The position numbers and the translations under genes were made by a program. Below are positions 33,542 through 46,874 of a stretch of DNA of 64,000 nt, piece after piece. This DNA is from Zeugodacus cucurbitae. Lineage: Eukaryota > Arthropoda > Insecta > Diptera > Tephritidae. How positions within the stretch are numbered: position 1 is the first letter of the stretch; each line of letters starts with the position of its first letter. Below the pieces are notes generated by a model. That model was not told the origin of the DNA. It was given only the letters and a program-made list of their open reading frames with translations, and searched no databases. The stretch covers positions 8,229,001-8,293,000 of the forward strand of contig NC_071668.1 of assembly GCF_028554725.1 (NCBI RefSeq), given 5' to 3'.

Positions 33542-36500
33542 TAACCTATGGCTCAAAGCTTTTGCGAACTCTTCTCTCCTTGGAGAAGGCAATGAAATAT
33601 CAAATTCCGTTTTCGATCCCTACTATGTTGAGTATATTATATAACGCATTGTACAGTACTGGGCATCCTTAGATTTAGCTCTTGATAGAAACTCTAAAAA
33701 GATCCTGTCTACCTTACAGTAACCTGACACATAACAGTTTTAACAGATACAGTTTCCGCGTGATGGCTTCTGATTATTGTTAGTAAATACATATGTAACC
33801 TGTGTCGAATCTGGTTATATCTGGTTAATTGATAAATTTAAATACCTAATAGATTTTTGATCGAAATTCGAATTTTCCGTGGCAATAATTAAAAGCACAT
33901 TTTCTGCAATTAAATCCATGGTAGTTGCAATGCGTCCAACTGTTTTCCAAATTTCTGTAATAATCAAACCGAGTTTCGGATTTTCTACAATTTATTAGAC
34001 ACTAGCTACTGGTTTTCTTAAAAAAAAAAAAAGAAAAAGAAAACGTGTTTTTATTTTTGTATTCCTATATTTTATTTTTAAAGCTGAAATCGATTTGGTA
34101 ATTAATGATTTGGCAATTATAAATATTGTAGGCAACAAACACACTATGCTTAAGCGGCTCGTGCAGATCAATGGATTCGTGAGGTAGCAATGCACCCACT
34201 GCGAGCCGATAAAGGCTAAACGCACTAAATTTCAAGTTTTCCTACTTGCAATTGCCAGCAAATACACGTTTTCTTTTTGTTTTTGTTCATTTTTTAATTT
34301 GAAACCGCAGCGCCTGCAAGCGCACTGGGGCAGTTAGTAAGTCTTCGTCGTATACGTGTAAGCAGTAGCAAGTTAATTTTCGGTAGCGTAAAAAAATTAA
34401 CAACAAAAAGTCATATTAATGTGAACAAAAAAATTGTGATTCTTGCAGCGAAGATTAATTATGTATTATTTGTGAACACGTGTGTGTGTGCGCTTTTAAT
34501 GTCGGAAGCTCTGCTGCTTTGCAGCTTTGATCGCGCTCACTCGAAACCTGTTCTGCACTTTTTGATAAAACTTTAATCTTTTCTTTTTCAAAACAAAATA
34601 TTAAACTGCTGTGGTTGTGGTGCTGGGGAGGCACTACAAATGTCTACTTTTTGGTCAAATTAATGAAGTTTAAACTGTTAGAAATACCGCTGATTTAACT
34701 ATGTGTAGTGAGTACACGCCAATCGCTAGTCGCAGTTGTTAGCTTTGGCGGATGCTGTTTGCTGCCATGTTCCTCATTGCACAGCTGTTTAACAGCGCGC
34801 TACAACAATTCACGTGTTTGTTGTTAAGCTGTTGGTTGTTCTTTAAACACATTTTCGGAGGTGTAGCATTGATTAATGATGTATTGTCTCGAAAGTGAAG
34901 TAAATTCTATGAGAAAACTTTTTCATTGCACATAATCATGGCTTTTGGATTTTTTTTTTCGAAAAAATTTCATATTTAAAATATAAAAATAAATTTTGTA
35001 TAAAAATAAAAACAAAGCAATTTATATGCTAATGATTAGTATAAACTGTAATGAATAATTTTTTTTTTACTATTTTTGAGCGTTATGAAAATAACAAGTT
35101 TAAAAATGAGCGGTTCTTGAGGCTTGATTATTCCAGAGTAGTATCCAATAATCATATGCCGTCGTATCAAAATCTATTCTGAACTCTATTTGTAAGAAAA
35201 AGGCATAGTGTTGGTAAATAACAGTAAATCTCGAGATTTCCAGAAACTTATAAGTGACTTGATATTAAATGTAGATTTGCAGTTTTTGTTGGATGGCCAA
35301 GACCATAGCAATTTTCAAATAATTTCTTCTTTTCGAAAGGATAGGGATAGGACTGGTAGGCTAATAAACTACACATATGTATATCAGTTTTAGACTTTTG
35401 CGATACCAGATGGAGTATCCTCACGTAGTACATTCGAAGTAGTCAACCTTTAGGAGACCTGCGCTTGACGCGTAGTTTAAAAAGGTATGAGGCTTCATAC
35501 CATTTCCAGATGGATCTCATACACAGAGATGCTCCATTGTTTCTCTGGTACCTTGCTCTTGACATTTTCTGTGTCCATCTTGAACTATTAGCCCCATTTT
35601 ACAGGTATGTTTCGTCATCAGACTATGGCCATTGAGTATTCAATACAGTCCCTTCTATCGAGTGACAGTAGGATTTCGTAGGGTCTACCGCTTTACACAT
35701 AGCTTAGTAGTTTTGCACCCCAAAATACTTTTTCTAACGCGTTTTGATCTTCATGCTCTAGTTCAGCTCATCGTATAGACAGTGCATGGGTTTGCCAATG
35801 TCGTTCACGTTTCTGGATGACAGCTAATAAGGGTTAAGTAAAGTCAAAATTATTTAATATTTCTTCTCGTTTTCGGTTCATGGATTTGTGACTTAAGTGT
35901 GTTTTAGTATATCATGATCGAATTGAACTACAATTCGGCGGCAAATGACGATTTCGGTCTCTAATTAAGCCTAAATCTAATAAATATACTTTATATGATT
36001 TCTAGGACTGTTAAAGTATTTTTGAATACATTTTTTAGCTGACAATTATTGAATGAAGTTTGCTACGGAGCTCAAAGAAGCTATTTCTCGCTTGTGAAGT
36101 CTTCCTTTCAAGTATTTATTTTGAATTTTTTAACGTATGGAAATCCAATGAACTTTTGTATGTAGTTCGTATGATCTCTTCTTATCCTGGTATCTAGCGA
36201 AGGTGTAAGAGCTATACCAAAACATATTAGTACTCTTTTTATAATCTATCATCATTCACATTGTGCTCAGTTCATAATGATTCATAAGTTCAAGCCCACA
36301 ATCATACTAACACCCTGTACAGTCATCCCACATGTTTGTATAACGCCTAAATATTTGCATACACAGGTTGCGATCGCCTACTAAGGACTGCTAGTCGCTT
36401 CCTTAGGTAGTTAATACCAAACTTGAAGGAGTAAATATCATAACTTCTGTATTGTGTGTTATATGTTGTTAAAATCGAATGCTAGCATACAAACGCCTTT

Positions 36501-37309
36501 TCAGCTTTTTGCTTGTAAACAAGATCAAACACTGCATTTCTTTGCTATGGTAATAATCCTTAAAATTGGGCGTTGACTAACCACATACAACATTTCCGCG
36601 ACACATTGTTCGGTGAGAATAAGGTCAATTAACATAGAACAAATACAAACAGTATAGCGCAAGAATACCAAAGGATTTCCCTACACACGGCCGACAGTGG
36701 TGCAGGTAAACACAGCGCCACGATGTAGGCGCTGTACTAATTCTTTAAGTGTATGTCTAGTCTAGAAAGAGAGGAAAGCCATGAAGATTCGCTGACTAGC
36801 TCTGACATAGTACTTTAGTGCTAGTATAGTGAGGGGTGCCCCTTCTACTACCCTTTTCTCCTAATACAAGTTACTACAAGAAATTAGTAGCTGAGCGCTG
36901 TCTAAAGGCTGATTTGACATTCTATACTTACTCTATAGTTTAGCACTATATATTTACTAAATTTAGTATGAGATGAAGCATTTCTTGAAGAATGAATTTT
37001 TACAGTTTACCGTTTCGTGTTGTACGTTGTTGTATGTAGATTATCCTCTCTTAATGGCAGCAAACTTTGTCAACAATGGATTTGTGTTGAAATTTTGAAA
37101 GTCCTTAAGTCAAGGATAACTATTTTTGAGTATTCGTTAACTATCTAATACAAACACAAATACATAGGTAGCAAAGGCATGACATGTAAACATAAGTAAA
37201 TATAAAGGTACCAAATTGTATGAATTTGTTGTTGGCATGTCACATACAGTGTGTTCGTAAATTGTGCAGATGATAAATATAATTTCGAGGTTTCATATAG
37301 TTTAAATAT
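33542..37309. other. Intergenic DNA, nothing firmly recognised
   Basis: Nearly 4 kb without a supported gene. A stretch at about 35450-35830 has lower AT content than its surroundings and might be an old retrotransposon piece, but I could not identify a motif. The rest is AT-rich. Confidence 0.3.
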
Positions 37310-40100
37310 TTATACTCGAGCAAAAATTTGATATAAACGATCATTGTACCGAGGGATTCGTCGGATTTTGAAATGTTTGAAAAATGGGCGTGTCGAAACC
37401 CTCTCAGTTGTTTAATCTACCTATCTTCTAAAGTAATAATTCTAGATGCGCCAGATTTTGTGAAAACATTTCTCTTCTAAAAACACCAGAAGAATTATAC
37501 TTAACCGCACAGATTTGCAGGTATGGATATAATTCAGTTTAAAAAAAGCCTCGGTACCGAACACGTTTAGGTAAAATATCACACCTTAGCAAATATTCGT
37601 CCGAAAAGACTTGGCCGTGTGACTGTTTGAAAATGAAATCGGACTACTACAATACTTACTATTTTAAATCATTTAAAAACTAGTCGGAATTGGGTCGATC
37701 CGATTTTTTCAAGCTTCTAGATTCCACATATTAGAACTTCTGTGTCGGAATTTATTATCGAATATGTCGGTCAATTTTTGAGCTGCCTTCATAACACTAT
37801 GTGCGTTTTTTTATACTCTCGCAACAAAAGTTGCTAAAGAGAGTATTATAGTTTTGTTCACCTAACGGTTGTTTGTAAGTCATAAAACTAAACGAGTTAT
37901 ATATATCAAAATGATCAGGGTGACGAGACGAGTCAAAATCCGAATGTCTGTCTGTCCGTCCGTCCGTCTGTCCAACGGATAACTTGAGTAAAAATTGAGA
38001 TATCTTAACGAAACTTGGAACACGTATTCCTTGGCACCCTGAGGAGGTTGCTTTCGAAAATGGGCAAGATCAGACCATTGCCACGCCCACAAAATGGCGA
38101 AAACCAAAAACTTATAAAGTGTCATAACTAAGCCATAAATAAAGTTATGAAAATAAAATTTGAAACATAGGATCGTATTAGGGAGGGGCACATTTGGATG
38201 TAATTTTTTTGGAAAAGTGGGCGTGACCCCGCCCTTAAATAGGTTTTTTATATATAACTCGCAAACCAATAAAGCTATATAAACCAAACTTTCTGCAGTC
38301 GTGTCTTTCAGCCGTTTACTTATACAGTCCAAAAATGAAAGAAATCGGATAATAACCACGCCCACCTCCCATACAAAGGTTAGGTTGAAAATGACTAAAA
38401 GTGGGTTAACTCACTAACGAGAAACGTCAGAAACACTAAACTTTACATAAGAAATAGCAGAAGGAAGCTGCACTCAGATTTTTTTACAAAATGAAAAATG
38501 GGCGTGGCATCTCCCACTTATGGGTCAACCAACCACGACAACTTCCCATATAACTCAATTTTGAATTCCATCTGATTCCTTCACTTTAATGTATACATAA
38601 GGAACCAATGAAGATGGCGGAATAAAACTTTACACAAATAGTACATATCATCCTGGCTTCACTTGAGAAAAAATTGTCGAAAACGGACTATAACTTTTCA
38701 AGACCCCAGATATCGGACATGTTGAACTCAGCGCCTAAGGGTAAATTTTAACCGAAAATATTGGTAAATCTCTTAGATAATTTAATGTAATTCAGAGGAA
38801 ATCTTTTTCTTCTAATAGTGTGTCTCTGTTCCAAAAATTATTAAAATCGGATAGTAACATCTCCTAGGTCCCATATGCCTAATTATAGGTTTTTCACAAA
38901 TACGGTGGGCTTTAATCTACATATATGTATTGGTTAATATATGAGATACTATATCTTTGCGAAATTAAGTGCGTCTATAGTTTTGGATATAGCGTACCTA
39001 GCTGGTGAAAATGAATGAAATCGGTTCAGGAATTACCTCAGCCCTCATACACTATATAGGACGATTTTCGTTATTCTATTAAACTTTGTGTAGAATTTAT
39101 AGGTAAATTTGGGTGTTATCTTATTAAAATTTCTTCAATAAATTGCGAGAGTATAAAATGTTTGGTTGCACCCGAACTTAGCCTTTCCTTACTTGTTTCC
39201 GATAACATTGTGACTTAGTACTAAAAATCCTAACCTAAAATAATGATTTCTGCTTATCTGGTTGACGTTATTGTCGAATTTACAGTTAATGTGACAGTTT
39301 GAAAATGAAATCGAACTACTGCCATCCCTACTATTTTAAAACATTCCAAAAATAGTCGAAATAGATGATTTTCAAGACCCTAGATACCGAATATTACAAC
39401 TTTTGTGTTTTTGTCGGAGTTTATATCGAATATGTCGGTTTATTTGGGAGATGTCTTAATAAAATTATGTGTGTATCTTTTCCGGAAAATATTGTAACCT
39501 ATTACTAAAATCCTAACCTAAAATAATGATTTCCGCTCATCTGACTGACTTTATTGTGGTATTTACTGTTATTGTGACAGTTTGAAAATGAAATTGAACT
39601 ACTACCATGCCTACTATTTTAAACCATTTCAAAAATACTCGAAATCGGTGATTTTTAAGACCCTAGTTACCGAATATTAGAACTTCCGTGCCTCTGTCGG
39701 GCTTTATACCGAATATACCAGTTTATTTGTGTCTTATTGAAACTATACGTGTATATTTTTCCGAAAATATTGTAACCTATTACTAAAATCCTAACCTAAA
39801 GTAATGATTTCTGCTTATCTGGTTGACGTTATTGTCGAATTTACCGTTCATGTGTCAGTTTATTTTAAATAATTTCAAAAATAGTCGAAATCGGTGATTT
39901 TCAAGACCTCAGATGTCGAATGTTAGAGCTTCCGTGCCTCTGTCGGAGTTTATACCGAATTTTTCGCGTCTCACTTGTGAGATATTCTCATAAAACTATT
40001 GCGTATCTTTTTCCGGCAATATTGTGACCTGGTACTCAAAACCCTAACCTAAAATAATCAGCTGGTTGACTTTATGTCGAATGTACCGTTCAGTATGGGT
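37310..40100 (+). repeat. ~280-bp tandem array interrupted by DINE-like copy E
   Basis: A motif CCTAACCTAAAATAATGATT recurs, with small changes, from 39229, 39512, 39790 and 40043, giving periods of 283, 278 and 253 bp. Each unit also holds GACAGTTTGAAAATGAAAT, a CTACTATTTTAAA block, ATAGTCGAAAT, a CAAGACC block and TTTATATCGAATATGTCGG. A partial unit lies before the insertion at about 37618-37811. The DNA from 37310, starting TTTATACTCGAGCAA and containing GAAAAATGGGCGTG, resembles a DINE-like head, so the whole may be a second element type with internal tandem repeats. No coding function. Confidence 0.7.
37812..39195 (+). mobile_element. DINE-1/Helentron-like element, copy E
   Basis: About 1.38 kb, start TATACTCTCGCAAC with inner stem loop AAAA, end TTGCGAGAGTATAAAATG, hairpin (GTTTGG/CCGAAC, one base changed) and CCTTTCCTTACTTG. 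It sits inside a ~280-bp tandem repeat unit. The next unit (about 39461-39490, GTGTATCTTTTCCGGAAAAT) shows the uninterrupted site, again a T-rich T|T target. Confidence 0.75.
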
Positions 40101-42364
40101 GATATTTTAATGAAATTAAGTGAAAGTAAGAATTAAAAGACATTTAGGTCTGAAATTGATGACATCGGTCTATATGTTCTCCTAAACCCATATAGGTAAT
40201 ATGCTTATTACCGTTCTTCAGTTTTTGTAATATTTCTCTTGCAATATAATATTTTATTGGAAAATTGAATTGTAATAAATTGTGTTACCAATCAAAATAT
40301 TAAACAAGTCTTATTTTGCGATGAAGTAGAAAATTTTAAATAATAACCCAAGCAATAAGCATTAACTTAGTGCACAAGTTCAGTATTTACAGATCGATAC
40401 TACCAGTACCCTTATTCTTAGTGTCAAAGTCAAGCCAATGCCTCCTAAATGACAATAGTTAGTGTATTCAATCGAAGCCCATAATTGACTTTAAAGATTT
40501 TCGCGTGGGCACTGACACCGGACAGACTAAACATTGGATTTCCCCGAATGAGAACTCTTTAATTCCTATAAGTCTATTCTTATATAACTGCCATCATTGA
40601 CCATTGCAACGGCTTCAACACATTCCAAAAACTATACTCATAAAATACAAATTCCACTAACAATTTCCATATTTACAAGTTCGTTTTTTCACTCGCTCAG
40701 ACTCATCAACTGTATTATACGAGCGCATTGTTCGCTCCCATTTATCCTTGTATTGGCAACAACGAACGCACGTACTCGTACATACACCTTCATACTTGCA
40801 TAGATTCATGCATAAAACTAGTTGACTCCCTGCCACACGCTGCGACTTTAATGGCTCTATCGACATGCACTCGCCAGGTTTTGTCCAAACAGTTTCCAGT
40901 CGCTGTTTGAAAACATTTCGGTTTACAGCAATCACGCCACACAGTTGCCTTCCATTCTCGAAAAATGCGTCGTGTATGTGCTTATGTATGTGCCGACGAC
41001 AATGTCCTTGTCCGGTTTGTTTTTTGTTGTTGCTCTTTGCCTTCGCTTTGTCACATTGTTGCGATTCACTTAAGATGAAATTAAATTGTCAGCGCGACAA
41101 GGTCATCGCGATCATTAACAGATGATCGATACAGTAACATAAGCATGCCGCGCAACTCAACGGCCGAAGGTCAGTGCACAGTTGGTGCGAACAACGGAAT
41201 TGTCAACACTCCAAGCCACCCACTGATTTGTCGTTTCGTCCTTTTTAGCATAGCTGACATCGCTCGTATTCGTATTTTCGCAATGTTATTCGACCGGACG
41301 CCTCGCTTGTCATCTCCTTTACTCGTCTAACTTCGATTGCACTTCGTGTTCATGGTTGTACGAGTAGTATGTCTGCAGTAGGCTTTGTTTGTTGCCGCTA
41401 ACGCAGTTTGATTTCTATTTATAGTGGAAATTCAGTGCAGGCTTTGATCTTCAAATCACTCTAATCGATTATGAATGCTTAGTGGGATCAATCGTTTGCT
41501 CGGACGCGACGTGTATTCGCCGTGGAGCGTTGTTGTGGTGTATTTCTGTTTGGGCGAAGTTTCAGCTTCCTTATGGACAGCAATTATAATGGAATTTTAT
41601 GTTCGATGGAAAATGGTAGTGATTTTTGTGTGCGAGTTTGTTGGATACGCTATAAGGCGGGTAGGTTGGAAAATTAAATTCGAAATGGTTGTGTTGGAAG
41701 TTATGTGGTTTTAACCGAAATTTTTCTTTAAGGTGACACAGTATGAAAGAAGATAGGTAGTATGTGTGTATTTTAATTATCGGAATGAAACTTCAAAGAA
41801 AATCAATCAGTGGTGATAAATAAACAGCTTGATTTTTTATATTTTACTGTAGTGGTATCGCTAACGGAAAATTCCATGAATGGTAAGTTTTGGCTACGAG
41901 TTGACCAGTTAATGTCTCCTCGTTTTGGTCACATTTCTTTTCCAAAAATATAATTGCAATCTATGAGTCCTTAGACTCCTAATTTATGATGTGTTGCTTT
42001 GAAATTTTTCAACCTGGTGAGAAATGGTCCAATATACCGCTCTGTCTTCAATGTAAAAGCATGTCTTTCATAACCTCTTGCTAATACAGCCACATATGGG
42101 GAAACCTTGTGTAGAGCAAGGTGTTTTGACGTTTAAATTCATCAGCGATGTCGACCGTTTATAAGTCCAATCCAGTGGAAGATTATTTCGATCGAGAGAA
42201 AAGTTAAAATAAAGCCAGTGAAGCTTTGTAGCTATACGTTATTTAACTAAAGGCTCTAGTTTAGGGATAATCAATTAATATGTTTTAACTTCTCAAATTC
42301 TAGTTGAATTTTTACCGTATAAAAGCTTCCGATTTTTGTTATGTAAAAAACAGCGTTCAATTAA
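40101..42364. other. Intergenic DNA, no gene recognised
   Basis: No supported coding region. The part around 40590-41720 has higher GC and several short open frames on both strands, but none shows a domain, and splice sites do not link them. It could hold regulatory DNA or a non-coding exon. Confidence 0.35.
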
Positions 42365-42748
42365 GGGGCTATACCAGTGTAACCCATGAAAAATTAGACG
42401 ATTTTCATGATTTTTATTTTTAAAGAAAGTACTCGATCGAATGTTTCGAAGTTTTTGGACATAATAAGGTATATTTTCAGCTATATTTTACGATTTTTTT
42501 TTTACAAAAATATTGAGAAATAACGGAATTATGTGCTTGTCTTCGAAGGTGCCAAAAAAGTTCTCCAACTGCTGACATGGTTCCGGCCGAATGAGTAGCT
42601 GAAACAATAAAATTCAAAAATCTATCATTTAAAAACTATTCAAGCTACGACCTTACCGCTTTCACAGAATATTTTTGAAAGTATAAACTATGGAATAAGC
42701 AAAACAAATTTTTTGAATTTTTAGAAAGTGTCACATTGGTATATCGCC
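42365..42748. mobile_element. TTAA-flanked MITE (GGGGCTATACC family)
   Basis: A 384-bp element with ends GGGGCTATACCAGTGTAAC and, on the opposite strand, GGCGATATACCAATGTGAC. It is flanked by TTAA at 42361-42364 and 42749-42752. It is non-coding. Family members or fragments lie at 50015 onward (end GGGGGTTTACCAGTGTGAC) and about 18050-18566. A shared interior phrase is CATGGTTCCGGCCGAATGAG, or GACATGATTCCGGCCGAATG on the opposite strand in the 50015 copy. Confidence 0.75.
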
Positions 42749-42844
42749 TTAAAAATCATTCATAAATTCTCCAGATTACAAATATGAGTAAAACATAGGT
42801 GAGGTCATCATATACATATAATTTCAATAAATGCTGGAACTTAG

Positions 42845-43547
42845 AAGTCTGTTACATAGGTTTTGTCGCGTAAAAAATGGCCTATTTCCAATATTTTTTT
42901 TGCATGTAAAAAATTATTTGTTTAATTAAAACTTTTTTCTGTCTTATAGATACATATTTAAAGAATCATTTCTGAAAAATTCAACAGTAAAACTCCTCCA
43001 TTGCGACGTCATTTTTGGTTACCTCCCGAAAAAAGGGGCACCCGCGTTGTCAGCATAACTCCTGACAGGATCATCCAAAATTAAAAAAAAAACAAAAATT
43101 AGTGTTTTAGTTAAGACCATAGACTCGTGCTTGAACGAAGAAAAGACAAAATAAGTAAAATTTGGAATTTTGGCAGACATTTTCGGTCAAATTTGCTTGA
43201 CATTTTTTTTTTAGTTGTAATTGAAAAAAAAAATTAAATGCTTCGTTCAAGCACGAGTAAATTGTATCTCGAACACCTGTTCAAAATTTCATCAAGATCG
43301 GTTGAGTAGTTTTCGAGAAAATTTGACAACCGGCTTTGAAAAAACGGTTCCGAGAAAAACGTGTTTAAAGTTTCGAGTAACAATAGTACTTGACTTGGAG
43401 CGCACACCTTCCAAAGGCTGTATCTCCGAAACTATTATTCGGATCGACTTGAAACAATTTAGGACAATATTCTTGAAATGTTGTAGAAATTGATAAGCCA
43501 AATAACAAAAAATCGATTTTTTGAATCCACGAAACCCATGTAACTCC
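42845..43547. mobile_element. Possible inverted-repeat element, ~0.7 kb
   Basis: GTTACATAGGTTTTGTCG near 42850-42868 and, on the opposite strand, GGAGTTACATGGGTTTCGTG ending at 43547 beside TTAA (43548-43551) form weak inverted ends. Interior phrases such as TCATCAAGATCGG, CGAAACTATTATTCGGATCG and AAAAAATCGATTTTTTG are typical of dispersed non-coding repeats. Boundaries are tentative. Confidence 0.4.
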
Positions 43548-43551
43548 TTAA

Positions 43552-46019
43552 GCCGGTTCCCAACATCTTAAATATTAAAATATTAGATAAATCTGTTCGT
43601 GAGCTTGTCATAGCTGCCGAGAGGCGACACGACAATCTTTTTAATATTCGTCTGAACTGGAATCGAGCTTAGGTCCAAAATCATCATTTCTAGCAGAGTT
43701 CTATGACTACATAGGGGTTTTTAACTGTCTATTATAAAACTAGTCGATGTTTCGCAGTAATCGAGTTCAACAATAGTGGGCGCCAGCGTAATTTTAAAAT
43801 TAACCGACGGTGAACTTCAAACACAATGCAACCAATTATACCGTAAAAGCACACCTTCATACCACAATCTATATAGATTTGCTTAGACTGTTAAATTCAT
43901 ACGAGTATGTATGCGCATCAATACAATTAATACCATAAAAGCGATATTTAATGATTAATGATAACTTTTTATAGCACTTGCAGTGTTAAGCTATTAAGTC
44001 ATATTTTATATAGAACCTACACACCAAACATTTGTAGCTAATATCCTGCATATGTGGAGCAGACTGTGTTCAATATATACAATATGTAGCTACAAAAGTC
44101 CTCCCTTGTGCCTTTCATGCAGAGTTCTTGATGATATTGGCGATAGTGACCGACAACGCCACCGTCACACTGGCCGTCGCATATGCGCCACTATCAGTGT
44201 TAATGGTTTTCCATTGCGGCAAAATAGCGCAATGCCAATGGTAATTCTTACCAACATTTCAGCTCATTTACGGTAAATGCGTCAACTGCGGTCAGTCAGT
44301 CAGCCAACGCCACTTGACTATTTCCATGCATATGAACTTGCTGCCCAGACTGGTCATATATGAACAATACATATGTATGTATGTATGTATGTCTAAAATA
44401 AACTTATACGCATGTTGACTTACTTACATTGGTGGCTGGTGGCTGGTGGATGGCTGTTACGTTGTTTGACTGGTTGCAGTGGGATTCCTTAATTTCGGAC
44501 TGCGTTCGGCTGACGCCTAGCGTGACGATCGCAATTGACTTTATTATGTTATTGTTGCGTACGTTTGTGTGCTTGTGTGGCGCTCAACGGTTACGGTTAC
44601 GCTTTTACGCAAACAAAAAAAAGCACGAATAATAAACAATAACCAAAAAATATAACTAAAGAATAAACGCATACATACAGACAAACACATGTACAAGTAG
44701 ACTGTAAATAGGCAATAAAAAGGGCAAAGCGCCTTAGACTGTACTACGAAAGCAAAGCTTAGGTGTTGACGGTACACATAACAAGGAGCACAGGAGGCGT
44801 AGAAGTAGAATAAAATGCATACTATTCAAGCACTCAGACTTTACTTACTAGCTAGTTCGTTTGCATGTGTGTGAGTAGTAACACTGACTAACTAAATTGG
44901 CAACCTGCTAACGCTAAGCATATGCATGTAGTTGTTGTTGTTGTGCGCTAGAAATTTGTTGTGCACTGAACTGACGTTGGCAGGCAATAACTTTTTATAT
45001 TCTAATTAGTTCTATATTGTTTTTTATAGTGTAGTTTGTTTTTCAATGTGCAAAGTTGTTAAAGACGACAGGCGGCCGGCCGCCGTTAAGGTTAACGAAA
45101 ATGTTGCATGCCTACTAAATACATACATATGTATGTAGCGGGTCGAAGGAGTAACGAACGACATTGCCCGATATTTAACAGCGCCGTTGAAAGCCTAACT
45201 ACATACTTTGTACAAAATATAAATATAGGTAGTTACAGTCAATCAGGCATATATATATATTGATTGTAGCAGTTCTCCTTCACCCCAGTCAGCAAGGACT
45301 TGAAATTTTGCTCATATGATATTATCAACCGATACCAGCGAATTTATTGTGGTGGAAGAATCTACATTTTCATATGTAAATTTGTATCAGAGCCTTCAGC
45401 TTTTTATACTTTCTTCGTAAGGCAAGTCTGTGAATTTTAAATTTTAAATAATATTTAAAAAACGGTTTCCATATTTTTCAAAATAAATTCAGACAGAAAT
45501 TATAACTGTAAAATATTTATATTTTGTTGTTACCGCTAAACCTAACTAACATACATTTTTTGAAATTTTTAACCAGCCAATGAAAAGATCTTCACTTATA
45601 ACATCCATCTTCCATAAAGCTTCCAAGGTTTTATGACATTTAAACAAGAGCTTCTCATATTCGATGGGCATCCAAACGAAAAAAGGTGAAATAATTGCAG
45701 TTTTGGATTATAAGAAATTCAATGAAAATATCCGTTCAGTGAACTCCAGCAAAAATAAAAACGGTTTAATTGATAAAACGCCAAAAGTTCAATAGGTTCT
45801 ATTGAGCTTCGATCTGATCTATATCGTTCACTGACGAGATCTGAAGCCTGGATTTCTAGATAATAAGTACTGCTTTCAATTAAACGACTAACTGATCTAA
45901 CCGAACACAGAAACGCTTTAGCCATCACATTATCATTAAATCGACGTAAAACAGTTACAAAGTAGTTTTAGTGAATGTTCTCCGCTTACTCGATTACCAT
46001 AAAGTCGAGTTAACAACAG
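43552..46019. other. Intergenic DNA with microsatellites
   Basis: No supported gene. A (TATG)n run lies at about 44368-44393. A 14-bp perfect palindrome GGCGGCCGGCCGCC lies at 45071-45084 in otherwise AT-rich DNA. Short open frames lack domains. Confidence 0.4.
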
Positions 46020-46560
46020 CGTGTCATTCGTTTAGTGATACTAAGTGCAGCCAGGTCCTTCACCACCTGTCCAACAGATTGAAGTTCTTCCTCTTTCTTT
46101 ACTTCCCCTAGCGGGTGCTACACATCGTATACTCTGATGGCTGGAGTGTTCTCATCCAACCGAACCACATGACCCAGCCGCTGTTTCTTGATACACTGAA
46201 CCAATGTCAATGTCACGGTATCACCGTATATCTCATATAACTCATCGTTCCATCGAATGCGGTAATCGTCCTCGCCAATGCGCATAGGATCATAAATCCT
46301 CCGCAAAACCTTCCGATCGAAAACACTTAACGCTTACTCTTCTGTTGAATCCTTGTCCATGTTCTCCTCCGCACCATATATCAGGACGGGTATGTTGAGG
46401 AACTTGTAGAATTTGGTCGGTGTTCGTCAAGAGAGCACGTTACTTTTCGGTGGCATATTCAGTGCAAAGTAGCACCTGTTGGGAAGACTGAAGCTACGTT
46501 GGATTACTAGGCTGATATTGTTGTTGGTGGGAATGTTACAAGATGACAATTCATAGTTGG
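46020..46560 (-). mobile_element. Old RTE-like retrotransposon relic
   Basis: The minus strand encodes the C-terminal part of an ORF2 related to, but clearly diverged from, the copies at 19733 and 50251: RRIYDPMRIGEDDYRIRWND, then LYEIYGDT, then KKQRLGHVVRLDENTPAIRV. Upstream (46350-46540) are remnants of KFYKFLNIPVLIYGAEE and NRCYFAL, broken by stops and frameshifts. Past the last open piece KKEEELQSVGQVVKDLAAL can be read. The copy is much older than the other two. Confidence 0.72.
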
Positions 46561-46874
46561 AGGAAAATCTGGATCCTTTCGGTTACGCAAAACCTATAGT
46601 ATAATCGTAGTAGTATAGTAGCATCGAAGTTCATTGGAGCCCCTGGTACCGTTAATTCTACTCTTTATGAGTTAAAAACTTATCGTCAGTATTTCCCTCA
46701 TTTTAATAAAAAAAAACAATTTTTATACTTGTCTTGCCTCTTAACTCGACCATTTTTTAAATTTATTTTTACAATTTATGGATTATCCCTATCACATATA
46801 CTACACTTACAAATAATATTCACAACCTGTCCTACTTAACTCTTTATCACAATAAATTGCATGTTGGAGATCAA
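46561..46874. other. Intergenic DNA, 3' side of the orphan gene
   Basis: Contains a minus-strand AATAAA (TTTATT at 46762-46767), about 110 bp beyond the orphan gene's stop, a plausible polyadenylation signal. Confidence 0.45.

Noticed and set aside
39196..40100. Regularly spaced repeats that could suggest a CRISPR array
   Set aside because: The period is about 280 bp and nearly the whole unit is repeated, without unique spacers, in a eukaryotic context. It is a tandem array.
40657..41714. Cluster of short open frames of 60-92 codons in less AT-rich DNA
   Set aside because: No recognisable domain. Frames overlap on both strands, and I found no donor/acceptor pairs that join them.
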